Shown here: piece after piece, positions 52,791-62,374 of the stretch
Numbering within the stretch: the first letter of the stretch is position 1
Layout of the letters: the number at the start of each line of letters is the position of its first letter
Source of the DNA: Anthracocystis setariae
Taxonomy: Eukaryota; Basidiomycota; Ustilaginomycetes; Ustilaginales; Ustilaginaceae
Direction of reading: 5' to 3'
Length of the DNA: 64,000 nucleotides
Assembly: GCA_928724745.1 (NCBI GenBank)
Contig: CAKMXJ010000005.1
Span: forward strand, 744,001 to 808,000
Made by a program: the position numbers and the translations under genes
Notes under the pieces: model-generated
Told to the model about the DNA's origin: nothing
Seen by the model: only the letters and a program-made list of their open reading frames with translations
Databases searched by the model: none

Positions 52791-55141
52791 CATGGCCAAT
52801 GCACGCAAGCACATGTTTTTTCAAGTATCACTTGGCACTTGTACCGTGTTGCAGTTTCCCATGGTCCGGCTCTTCGAGCAGTTGCGATGGCCTCTTAGGT
52901 AGAGTCCCACTCGCAAGAGCCGATTCGACCCTTATGATCGCGAGATGGCAACTGGTCACACCCTTTTTCCAATCCAGGCTTAGGCGTTGGCTGCTGTGTT
53001 CAACCCACACGAGCAAAGCAACGCATCGGGCACAGTTGTATGCAGTGCCACCATGGCGCCTTGGTTGGGTTTTTGGGTCTGTCGTCTTCTCCTATCGAAG
53101 CCTTGAACGGGGCTAGACGCTAAGCAACATTTGCGGTGTGCTGCGTCGAAACCGACTTTGGCTGTGCAGCATCGGTTGCAGACAGCACTTCGGCTTCACG
53201 CGTCGGCTTCGCGTTCAGCATCGTCTGTTGGTCCTCCGCTTTCGTCAGCCCCGCTTCACGGCTTCGTCTCGCTGTTTCCCCTATGTGCCAGCCGTGGCTT
53301 CGTTGCGCTCTTGGCAAGCTCTGCCGTGTCCACTTTGGACCAGCTACGCCAACTTGTGGGCGACGAAGCACCACTCTGCCTTTCATCACAGGCGTAAATG
53401 TTCGATTCTGCCTCTTGACATGGTGGGGGCAGGCCGACTACTGACGTAGACCGGCATCACTGTTCGCGTGTACAACCCATTCTGCTTTGGCGTTGTCCAC
53501 GATCGGCAGCACATTCAACGCAGCCTTCTCAGCGGCGTCCAAGCATGCACTTGAGGTCACAGATCGTTCAAGGTGACTGCAACACACACATGCACACACG
53601 CAGCGGTGGTGCACATTGGCGGTCCGGCTGTGACATAGGCCACACTAGGCGATAGAGCCAACACTGACTCTGTGGCTCGCACGCGGCTCGCTTCCTACTA
53701 GCCATAAGCCAGCTCCAGGACAATACATACACCTTGCCTGTAGTGAGTGGCTTTGGCTGGTGGTGAGAGCCCACCTCGTGACGGAATGGTGCCTGTCTGC
53801 CTATTCACGAGCTACGCCGTTCTCCACCAAGCCCACCCGCCCCACCTTGGCCTCGCCTAGCATGATTTGGCCCGCCTCCGCTCTGTTGCATGAAAGCGAG
53901 GGGCAGCTAGACGGGCCGTTGCGAACTGTAGTGCTGCTGCTTTGTTTTACGGCGGCTTGAACCGAGACGGTTCGACTTTGGGTTAAGACTGCTCAGGTGC
54001 GGAAATTTCCAATCCACACCAATTCCGCTATTTTCGGATAACGCTGTTCTGTACTGTACTGTATGTTGGGCGCGGTTCGTTGGCTTCCGAGCCAGAGGGT
54101 GCAGCAGGGCGGTCCGTCGTCGTCGCAGCCCTGACGCCGGTGGTGCGCATGGATGCACAGTGACCCCTTGGGTTGCAGTTTGCACAGCGCTATTGCCGCC
54201 TTCTGCTGCTCTATGGCTTCCAACAGCACCGCGTGTCGGACTGCGTGCTCTGCAGTGCTCTTGGCTCTTCCCACATTCACAGTCACAGTCACCGTCACCG
54301 TCAGCGTCACAACAGCCTTTTCCTCCAGGGCGCGCCATTTTCCCGTTCTTCCTGCATACGCAGCAAACAGCCAACAGAGGCGGCAGCGCAGCACTCTGCC
54401 TGTCCTTTTCGTCATCGTCCACGTCGTCAGTTGGTCTGCCGCTCAGTTAGGCTCCGACCATCCTTCTTCTTGCTCGGCGCCTCTGCCGCCTGCCTCTTTC
54501 TTTGCATGCCCACACTGTCTCTTGTCTTGCTTTGCTTTGCTTTGCTTTGCTTTGCTTTGCACCGCCGCAGCCCTGTCTCTGTCCCTCTTTCCTTTGTGTC
54601 GCTCGTCCTCTGTCTGCCGTTTGCGCTTTGCTTGCTTTGCTGCCTTTGTTTGGAGTTTGGGTCCTTCAGTCCATCAGCTCGCCCGCCCGCCAAGACGGCC
54701 GTCGTTACTCCACCCAGACCGCGCTCCCTTCCTCTTCCACAATCTCGCACCGACCACCTCCGCCCAACCCATTTTCCCCAAACCATCCTTCCATCCCACT
54801 TCTTCGCATCGCCATTCCTACCTTCTGCCTTGATCGACTTCATTCCACCACATCGTCTTTGCGTCTGCGACAATTTCACCTTCGACCTTGACGATTTCCG
54901 ATCACGTGCAAAGTTGATCTCGAGCACCGATTGTAATCTCATCCACGCGATTGTGTGAGCCGCATCATCGCCACGCCGTTCGGATCTTTTACGATCACTT
55001 TGTTTCAGTTCAATTTGGTTGGCGCGATCAGCGTTATCGCTTCGATTGCGGCTGCAGACCACCCTTCACGACCATTGCAGCTCCTCGACCAACAGATCAA
55101 CACGAGTGGCAACCATCCACTCGCATGCAACAAGGGCAAAG
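52791..55141. other. 2.35-kb region, probably long leader of the C2H2 gene
   Basis: No family-like coding sequence is found. A frame at 52760-53116 reads partly protein-like but is broken by two stops. Repeats: GTACTGTACTGTA at 54051-54063, (GTCACC)n at about 54281-54309, (CTTTG)n at about 54527-54560. From 54430 to 54900 it is pyrimidine-rich, as in fungal leaders. TTTGTTTCAG at 54999-55008 is a good splice acceptor upstream of ATG 55142, so a 5' UTR intron is likely; its donor is not determined. Confidence 0.4.
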
Positions 55142-57625
55142 ATGGCGGCTTCACCAGAGCTCATCAGCTTCACCAACAGCCTTCTCAATACTGACAACAT
55201 GCTTTCACCTCTCCACAATTCCTTTGCCGCTGCAGAAGCTGCCGCACGAAGGACTTCTGGCGGTGAACCTTTGAGTGCAAGCTCGCCCCGAATTGGCGAA
55301 GCCTACGTCAACAGTCCCAAGCGCGACCCTCTTCGTGATGGATACAGAGCCACACCACCCTCTTCTGCATGGAGACATTCCGGTTCCTACACCGGACGGG
55401 ACGGATCGCCATGGTACACCGATGCGCGCTCCTCGCCCTTTGCCTCATCCGCTGCGCGCGACTATGCTACATTGGAACTCGAATCGAGTCTAGGAGCGCC
55501 AACCCATCCCGCAGGCGATCCCGCACTTCACTATGGCGACACCAGCAATGCCGATAGCGTGGTTGCGCTTTTGCACGCCGCTGCTGCCGCCAATGAAGCC
55601 AGCAAGCAGACCGACCGCTCCAACGAGAATCGTTTCCCGTCTCCATCCGCCTTTTATCAGGCAGGCATGCCCACCTATGGCATCCCCCCGTATTCGGCCG
55701 CCTATCGCTCCAGTTCCTCGGGATTGGGCGGATTCACCCAGTCACCCAATTTGGGCTTTGCTCGTCCCTATCGTGGCGTGGATGCTTCTTTGGACGCCGC
55801 TTCACCCTATGCTCAGGCCACAGCGACTGTGCAGCCTTCCGCCACGGCGACCTCGCTTGCAGATCAAGATACCAAGGTCCAAGTCAAGACCGAGCCGGAT
55901 ACCCAGGAAGCCGAGGCGCAGCCGCCACCCAAGAAAGCACGCGGACGTGGACGAAAGAAGAGCACTGTCAAGCAAGAAGAGCAAGCTGCACTTGCGACAG
56001 GAACCAGCGTTTCTAGCGCACTCGACAGTGTCGTCTCTGCAGCGTTGGCTGCCTCTGAAGCAGCAACGGCTTATGCTGGTCCGGCATTCGCCCAGTATGG
56101 CTATCCTGACTACAGCGCTACCGGCATGCCCACCACGGCCTTCGCCACCAACCCTCTAGTCTCGCTTGCAGCTCAAGTAGCTGGTGCTATGACCCCCGCC
56201 TCTGCAAATACCGTGCCACAGCCTGTCACTTCTGCAGAGCCCTTGGAAAAGGCCGCCGTGACCGCATCGACATCGGCGCCCCAGGCATCTGCCACCTCCC
56301 CCACTTCGCCAGGCAAGAGCAAGACTGAAAGCGACGCCGGCGGCCCGAAGCTGCACGAGTGCGAAACTTGCGGTAAATCCTTCAGCCGAAGGTCCGATCT
56401 GGCTCGTCATCGACGAATCCACACTGGCGAACGTCCCTATCCCTGCGAGTATCCAGGATGCGGCAAAAGCTTCATTCAGCGTTCGGCGCTCACTGTGCAC
56501 TCGCGTGTCCATTCAGGAGAGCGTCCACACAAGTGCGAGTTCGAAGGATGCGACAAGAGTTTCTCGGACAGCAGTTCTCTGGCTCGTCACCGCAGGACGC
56601 ATACTGGCCGGCGTCCCTACGTCTGCGAGTTCCCCAAGTGTGGCAAAATGTTCACGCGTCGAACTACGCTCAACCGTCACTCGCGCTGCCACCAGCCTGG
56701 GTACGTCAAGCCCAAGAGCCGCGGAAAGGGCCGTGGCAAAGGCAAGAAGAATGCCAACAAGGACGACCCCAACGCTGCCAACGACGATGATGAAGATGAT
56801 GAGGATGACGACGACGATGAGGATGACAGCGAGGATGACGACGACGATGAAGACGACGACTCGGAAGCCGAGTCTGGATCTGGTTCCGAGCCGGCTGAAT
56901 CTGTGACGCCTCCCGAGACTTCAACTCAGGTTGCAAAGGGCAGCAAGCGCGCAGCGCCCGGCGGTCGGGGACGCAAGAACTCGAGCGCCAAGAAAGCCAA
57001 TACCGGCAACGCTGCAGGGGTAGCGAACCGCATGAATCGTTCCGCGAGCGATGCGGAGGCCGCCATGACCTTGGCGCAAGCAGCGCTATCGGCTCAGATC
57101 AACCCATACTACAATCAGATGAACGGCGCAGCTGCAGATGCGTCGAGCTTGCCATGGACTGGCTCGTCGAGCTTTGCTTCGTATCCGATGTCGGCTCAGG
57201 ATGGTACGGCAGCATTGCTCGCCGCCAGCAACCACGCCAGCTTCTCGCCAGGCATGGGCTCGAATGACTCGAACGAAGCTATGGAAGCCGCCGCGGCCGT
57301 ACTTGGAGGCTTCGCCAACTCGCCGAGTGCTGCTGGCAATGGTCAGGACTCGGCACAGCTCTCGGAGGCGCAGCTACTGCTTGATGCCGCCATGAGCCCT
57401 GTATCCAACCACGCAACGATCCCAGGACTCGCCGGTAGCGGTGATAAAGCTGCTGGTGCTGCCGCTGCTGGAGGTGGAGGTGGACGGGGCCGAGGCAGAG
57501 GCAGAGGACGACCTCGTGGCTCTGGCACACGGGGCGGTCGAAAGAGTGGGCTGTCGAACGAGACGGCAGCTGCCGCTTCGGAATCATCGACAGAGCCATC
57601 GTCTTCTGCAGAACCAACTGCCTGA
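55142..57625 (+). CDS. C2H2 zinc-finger transcription factor with four fingers
   Basis: A nuclear DNA-binding regulator of 827 residues. Four tandem C2H2 fingers occupy about residues 407-517: [60 protein letters not shown] and [25 protein letters not shown]-type linkers join the first three. The last finger ends H-x3-C-H. A basic [14 protein letters not shown] stretch (about 263-274) is a likely nuclear signal. After the fingers come a long acidic Asp/Glu run (about 545-585) and Ala/Ser-rich segments. The tail has Gly-Arg repeats with an AT-hook-like GRGRPRGSG. The N-terminus is Ser/Tyr/Pro-rich. The arrangement resembles fungal Azf1/Kruppel-type factors; no orthologue is assigned. The frame is open to 54959 but the first ATG is 55142. 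Confidence 0.9.
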   Translation: MAASPELISFTNSLLNTDNMLSPLHNSFAAAEAAARRTSGGEPLSASSPRIGEAYVNSPKRDPLRDGYRATPPSSAWRHSGSYTGRDGSPWYTDARSSPFASSAARDYATLELESSLGAPTHPAGDPALHYGDTSNADSVVALLHAAAAANEASKQTDRSNENRFPSPSAFYQAGMPTYGIPPYSAAYRSSSSGLGGFTQSPNLGFARPYRGVDASLDAASPYAQATATVQPSATATSLADQDTKVQVKTEPDTQEAEAQPPPKKARGRGRKKSTVKQEEQAALATGTSVSSALDSVVSAALAASEAATAYAGPAFAQYGYPDYSATGMPTTAFATNPLVSLAAQVAGAMTPASANTVPQPVTSAEPLEKAAVTASTSAPQASATSPTSPGKSKTESDAGGPKLHECETCGKSFSRRSDLARHRRIHTGERPYPCEYPGCGKSFIQRSALTVHSRVHSGERPHKCEFEGCDKSFSDSSSLARHRRTHTGRRPYVCEFPKCGKMFTRRTTLNRHSRCHQPGYVKPKSRGKGRGKGKKNANKDDPNAANDDDEDDEDDDDDEDDSEDDDDDEDDDSEAESGSGSEPAESVTPPETSTQVAKGSKRAAPGGRGRKNSSAKKANTGNAAGVANRMNRSASDAEAAMTLAQAALSAQINPYYNQMNGAAADASSLPWTGSSSFASYPMSAQDGTAALLAASNHASFSPGMGSNDSNEAMEAAAAVLGGFANSPSAAGNGQDSAQLSEAQLLLDAAMSPVSNHATIPGLAGSGDKAAGAAAAGGGGGRGRGRGRGRPRGSGTRGGRKSGLSNETAAAASESSTEPSSSAEPTA

Positions 57626-58146
57626 GAGTCAGTCTCTCAACATTCACTTTGACTACCTCGGTTTGTCTAGTCTCGCAACGGCGCGCTGCGGAGCGAGATG
57701 ATGTACTTGTATTCCTACTCTCCAATTTTCTTTTTTTTTTATCTGTTTCCTTGTTTCTACCCACTCGCACTGTTTTTGTGGTTCCTCTACTCTCGTGTAT
57801 CCAGACGATGTCTTTTGTTGTCTGGGTTGTAATTCATAGATTTCATTCACTTGATTGCAGTGTTGCTTGTGTGTGCACTGGCTGATGATGAGATGAAATT
57901 GGTTGAAGGTGCATGCTGATTCCCCGATTTGCATCGGGGTGGGGGGTTTGGTAGGGCTGAGGGAAAGAGGAGGGGGGTTTTTTTTTTGGGACGCGACGAT
58001 GAATTTCGCGACGAGGTATATAATAACGTATGCAACTGCACTGGCTGGCGCGTCTTGCTTGCGTTCCATCACTTTGACACAACCAGAACCATCTATCTTT
58101 TTTTTTTCTCTTCTTTTTTTTTGGTTTCCTTTCTCTTCTACCGACG
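57626..58146. other. Spacer C2H2 factor / EMI1-like gene
   Basis: It has T-runs at 57729-57740 and 57977-57988. A TATATAA element at 58017-58023 is about 124 bp before the EMI1-like ATG, and a TTTTTTTTTCTCTTCTTTTT tract at 58099-58124 directly precedes it. No gene is supported. Confidence 0.5.
58017..58023 (+). promoter_or_regulatory. TATA box candidate of the EMI1-like gene
   Basis: TATATAA lies about 124 bp upstream of ATG 58147 and is followed by a pyrimidine-rich leader. Confidence 0.4.
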
Positions 58147-58539
58147 ATGGCGGGTGGGAAAACTTACGAACGGCTTGTGGAGGAGGAGATTGTATACCAC
58201 AAGGCATCGATAACGTTAGCGGAATTACCTTCATGTACGACGCTGTTCGACAAGTGGGCCGCATGTTTTGCTCTAGGACCTCAACTCAACAACATCTATC
58301 GATACGGTGGTATGCACGATTGTAAGGAAAAGCTGGATGATTTCAAGTTCTGTTTAACGATGAAGGGGATGAGTCAGGAGGAACGGTATGAGGCGTGGAT
58401 TCGGAGGAAGGCCGAAAAGACCGCCCAGATGAGGTTGGCCAGAACGAGTAGCGAGATGGTTTGGCAGATTAGGAGCCATCCCACCGAAAAGGTCAAGACT
58501 AGTGGTGCGCATTCAGATGCAGGTAGGATTATCTTTTAA
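58147..58539 (+). CDS. EMI1: EMI1-like DUF3128 protein with twin CX9C motif
   Basis: A small 130-residue protein. The core CTTLFDKWAACFALGPQLNN, IYRYGGMHDCKEKLDDFKFC and MSQEERYEAWIRRKAEK matches the DUF3128/Emi1 family. Cysteines at 30, 40, 59 and 69 form two CX9C pairs. This is the twin-CX9C arrangement of proteins oxidised by Mia40 and kept in the mitochondrial intermembrane space; yeast Emi1 is of this class. The YRYG and DDFKFC words are strong family marks. The first 29 residues are weakly conserved, so the exact start or a 5' intron is uncertain. The C-terminal tail is hydrophilic. Confidence 0.85.
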   Translation: MAGGKTYERLVEEEIVYHKASITLAELPSCTTLFDKWAACFALGPQLNNIYRYGGMHDCKEKLDDFKFCLTMKGMSQEERYEAWIRRKAEKTAQMRLARTSSEMVWQIRSHPTEKVKTSGAHSDAGRIIF

Positions 58540-58778
58540 AGGATGTAGGTGCGTCGAGCATGGTGGATTTCCCCTCCCCAAGGTGAGCGATCGATGCAAA
58601 CCCTCCCAACCCCCCCCCCCCTCGGCGAGAACAAGATTTCAACGAGAATGTTATTCCCCGCAAGTGGTTGTCGCTCATCTTTCCCCATATCCCCACATGC
58701 TTCTTTTGTGGGGGGTTTCTGTTACAGGTGTTTCCAAGCGGTACAGCTTTTGCCGATGACAGATCCCAACCGCTTCAA

Positions 58779-58822
<44 letters not shown>

Positions 58823-60161
58823 GGAGTATCGAGGTGGTGGGAGCCATGGACCATCCAACTAAATTTCGATCTACCGCCCGCCCTCCCTCCCCCCGCCAAA
58901 CCGCTCCCCTTTCCATCACTCCTTTTCCTCTCCCCGCCTCCGCCTCCGCCACCTACGCTGTCGCCTTGACCGGGGGATGAATGCAACTCCTGGTCGGCGA
59001 ACCCGCGCCGTGTGGCGTGTCAGGGACTGCATAGGTTTTGGGGAGAAAAGAGGAGGACTAGCGCCGAGAGGAAAGGAGAGGATAGTGTGGGGTTGTGACG
59101 CCGAGGGGGAAGGGTAGCCAGTGGAATGGCTTTAAAGTGGTAGTGGACGATCCTAACCCTAAGTTGTTTTCTTGCGGGGGGGGTTTGGGCAAGTGGCCGA
59201 GCGCCATCCACACTTTTCTCTTTCACGCCCCCAGCCCCATGTATATCGTCCTTGCGGGTGGTATGCGGATGGGATTTGGAGAGAGAGAGGGAGAGAGAGA
59301 CGTGTGCGGTGTGCGAGATGGGGGATTCCAGCATATCCATGATATGCTCGAGGATCACCCATCGTCTTGCTTAACCCCTCCCGCTACACATCCCCCCCCC
59401 CCCCCCCCCCCCAACCCCCCCTCAACCCCTGCCGCTGCCACACTAATCGCGTTAGTATCGGTACCCAGCGGGATTGGAGCGGAGGAGGAGGGAAGGGGTG
59501 GTGGGGGTGTTTGCTTATCCGACGGGGAGAGACGCGCGCGCGCTTTTGTTCAGTCCTTCTTCAGCGCCCCGCAAACCCCGACAGAAAATGAAGGACGTGA
59601 TGCTTGTCTTTTGGCCTCCCCCCCCTCCCCCCCCACTTGCGCTCCCAAACTCCGTCTATCGATGGGTTCTTGAGGCAAAAGAAAAAAAACCAAAACATTA
59701 TACGATGCAAGGATGGAACATATAACACCCAACGACCACCTCTCCCACGCGTGCGCGCGAGAGAGAGAGAGAGACAAGAGGAGGGAGGGGGGGGAAACCT
59801 ACCACCTCCAAGGAGTGTGGTTAGGTCAGAGCTTCGTCTCGCTCGCCACCCAATCCCCCCCCCCAACCCCCCTCCACCTTCGCGCGCGCGAGAGAGAGAG
59901 AGGGAGAGGTGAATCGGAATGGGAATGGGAATGTCCATACTGCCAATCGTGCACAAAATTTTTTCCCCCCTCCCTATCACAATAGGTGCCTGGGTAGAAG
60001 GGTGGGTATGTTTCGAACAACTACCCTCCCCCCTCTCCATCATGCCACGGTTTAGTCTGCTCAATATGCTTGCTTGCTTGCTTTTTTTTTTTTCAACAAC
60101 GTTGTTTGGTGTGCAAATAACTAATTGAATGTGTTACAATTCCAACCCGCCTCGCAAGGTT
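58540..60161. repeat. Simple-repeat-dense spacer
   Basis: 1.6 kb of purine/pyrimidine-biased sequence between two 3' ends. It contains (GA)n at 58782-58818, GAGAGAGAGGGAGAGAGAGA at 59279-59298, C21 at 59392-59412, short (CG)n blocks joined to (GA)n at about 59751-59774 and 59880-59901, (GGGAAT)n at 59916-59930, and C- and G-runs throughout. No supportable gene. Confidence 0.6.
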
Positions 60162-61550
60162 TTAGTGATGCGACGCTTCGTCACCTGGGATCGTCTCGAG
60201 CGTATCGAGCTCATGAAGCGCTTCCTTGATGATCTCGACACCTCGTTGAAGGTCGGCTTTCGAGATGACGAGCGGGGGCGCTAGACGGATAATGTTGACA
60301 TGCGTTGGTTTCGCTAGCAGGCCTTTCTGCTTGAGCAACAGACACAGTTGCCATGCTGAACGGTGCTTGGTGCTCTTGGTCTCGTCGATCACGATCGCAT
60401 TGAGTAAGCCGCGACCTCGGACGCTAGATAGAAGTGGGTGTTGGATCTGCGAGAGTTGGTCGCGAAATTCCTGACCTAGCGCTTCGGCACGTTCCGAGAG
60501 TTTCTCATCAACTAGCACGTCGATGGCGGCCGAAGCGACGGCACAGCCGAGAGGGTTGCCACCGTAGGTGGAGCCATGCTCGCCCGGCTTGATGCACAGC
60601 ATCACTTCGCGGTCCGCCAGGACGGCCGAGACCGGATACACTCCGCCTGAAAGCGCTTTGCCTAAAGTGACAATGTCCGGACGAACATCGTCGTGTTGAT
60701 GACAAAGCAGCTTGCCCGTGCGTCCGAGACCGGTTTGGATCTCGTCGCAGATGAACAACACGTTGTGCTTGCGACACAGCTGTTCCACTTTTTTGAGGTA
60801 GCCCGCCGAGGGGACCACGATGCCCGCTTCGCCCTGGATGGGTTCCACCAAAAACGCAGCCACTTCGTCGCCGTACTTGTCGAGCACCTTTTCGAGGTCG
60901 TCCGCATTGTCGTATCGGATCAGCATGTCGTCGACGCCAGGTCCGACACGGTCCAGGAACGGTCCAAAGCCGGTGCGCGATTCAGGATCGGTCGACATGG
61001 AAATGACGCCCAGAGTGCGACCGTGGAAGTTGCCGGATACGGACAGAAGACGTGCCTTGCCCTCGGGGATGCCCTTCTTCATGTAGCCCCACTTGCGCGC
61101 GAGCTTGAGTGCGGTCTCGACAGCTTCGGCGCCCGTGTTCATGGGAAGCACCATTTCGTAACCAAACGTCTTTGTGACTTTTTCGGCAAACGGCGCAAAC
61201 GCAGAGTTGTAGAATGCACGAGACGAGAGCGTGAGCTTTTGAGCCTGCGCAACGAGAGCGCCGACGATGGCGGGGTGGCAGTGACCTTGGTTGACAGCCG
61301 AGTAGGCGGAGAGGAAGTCGAGGTATTGCTTTCCCTCGGGGTCCCAGACATGGGCTCCCTGTGCCCGATCAAACACGACGGGGAGAGGATGGTAGTTGTG
61401 CGCTCCATACTCGGCTTCCTTGTGGATCACCTCCTGGGTCGACAGGGACGAAGAGGAGGCAGCGGCCGAGACGGCGTTGACGGCAGTCTTGACGGTGGCC
61501 GGGATGGAAGAGATGGCCGAAGCCACGCCGGATGTTGCTGTGGGTGCCAT
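60162..61550 (-). CDS. CAR2: Ornithine aminotransferase
   Basis: A class III PLP aminotransferase converting L-ornithine and 2-oxoglutarate to glutamate semialdehyde and glutamate in arginine catabolism. In 462 residues: [106 protein letters not shown] (cofactor Asp at about 269), [20 protein letters not shown] (Schiff-base Lys at about 298), [20 protein letters not shown], and [17 protein letters not shown]. The first 40 residues are Ala/Ser/Thr-rich, about 25 more than yeast Car2, and do not give a convincing presequence. It is divergent from DRS1. No intron. Confidence 0.96.
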   Translation of the reverse strand: MAPTATSGVASAISSIPATVKTAVNAVSAAASSSSLSTQEVIHKEAEYGAHNYHPLPVVFDRAQGAHVWDPEGKQYLDFLSAYSAVNQGHCHPAIVGALVAQAQKLTLSSRAFYNSAFAPFAEKVTKTFGYEMVLPMNTGAEAVETALKLARKWGYMKKGIPEGKARLLSVSGNFHGRTLGVISMSTDPESRTGFGPFLDRVGPGVDDMLIRYDNADDLEKVLDKYGDEVAAFLVEPIQGEAGIVVPSAGYLKKVEQLCRKHNVLFICDEIQTGLGRTGKLLCHQHDDVRPDIVTLGKALSGGVYPVSAVLADREVMLCIKPGEHGSTYGGNPLGCAVASAAIDVLVDEKLSERAEALGQEFRDQLSQIQHPLLSSVRGRGLLNAIVIDETKSTKHRSAWQLCLLLKQKGLLAKPTHVNIIRLAPPLVISKADLQRGVEIIKEALHELDTLETIPGDEASHH

Positions 61551-62374
61551 TTTATTGCTGTTTGAGCTTAGGTATCTTGGATTGGATGGGAGGTGTAGTG
61601 AAGTGATGAACTCGAAAGGACGTAAAGCTTATATGTCTTTTGAGGGAGAGGGCGAGTGAAGATTCTGCCGTCTTTGAGGAGATTCGACGGTTGCTAGACC
61701 GGCAATCAAACCAGCGCTGTGCTGAGCTGCATAATGAAGGCAAGGCTGTATACGTGTAGCTCAAGCTGAGCGAACCCAAGGCAAAACTGTGAGTGGGTGA
61801 TGACATGTGACCGAGCGAGGGTCCTGTCTCTCTGACTTTGCCACGAGTGTTACTAACTCGGATTGCCAAGCTCGGCAGGGCATGATACAAATGATGAGAG
61901 ACAAGAAATACAGTACAGTAGTAAAGTAGTAGTAGCACAGTAGTGACAATCGACGCTTCCGGATATCATCACGGCAACTCAGTCCAATCCCCCCCACAAA
62001 TGCTTTACGCCAGACGCTCTAGCGGAACCTCTGGCGGAAACTAACATCCGAATACGGGTGTTCTTCGGCTATTTGTTCGGAAGGCAACTTTGAACGATGA
62101 AAATTAGCGGTCTAACAAGCGGTTCAAGATCCATTCCATCTCATCATTTCATTTTGACAGCATCACCGATTTCAAAAAGGGTCCACTCCTCTGCTCGAAG
62201 TTTTTTCGGAAAAAAAAAAAAAAAAAAAAAAGGAGTAAATTTGCTCAACTGCTCCACACATTGCATACCAACGTTTCTTCTTGCACAACGCAGTCACGCT
62301 CATACTCTCTCATCCTCTCCGGATCACCATCTCACTGGAGCAACCAAGCCGACCTGCCTCTGCACACACCTACC
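61551..62374. promoter_or_regulatory. Divergent region OAT / DRS1
   Basis: Head-to-head region. A TATAAGC element on the minus strand at 61627-61633 is about 77 bp before the OAT ATG. A TACAGTACAGTA word lies at 61909-61920, and an A22 run at about 62210-62231 lies some 145 bp before the DRS1 ATG. Confidence 0.5.

Noticed and set aside
52762..53116. Protein-like stretch (VAASMANARKHMFFQ; RFDPYDREMATGHTLFP) in one frame
   Set aside because: Two in-frame stops and no splice pattern that removes them cleanly; stop density is about that of non-coding DNA. Kept only as part of the unresolved-region finding.
60693..61565. 290-codon antisense frame over ornithine aminotransferase
   Set aside because: A shadow of a highly conserved gene.
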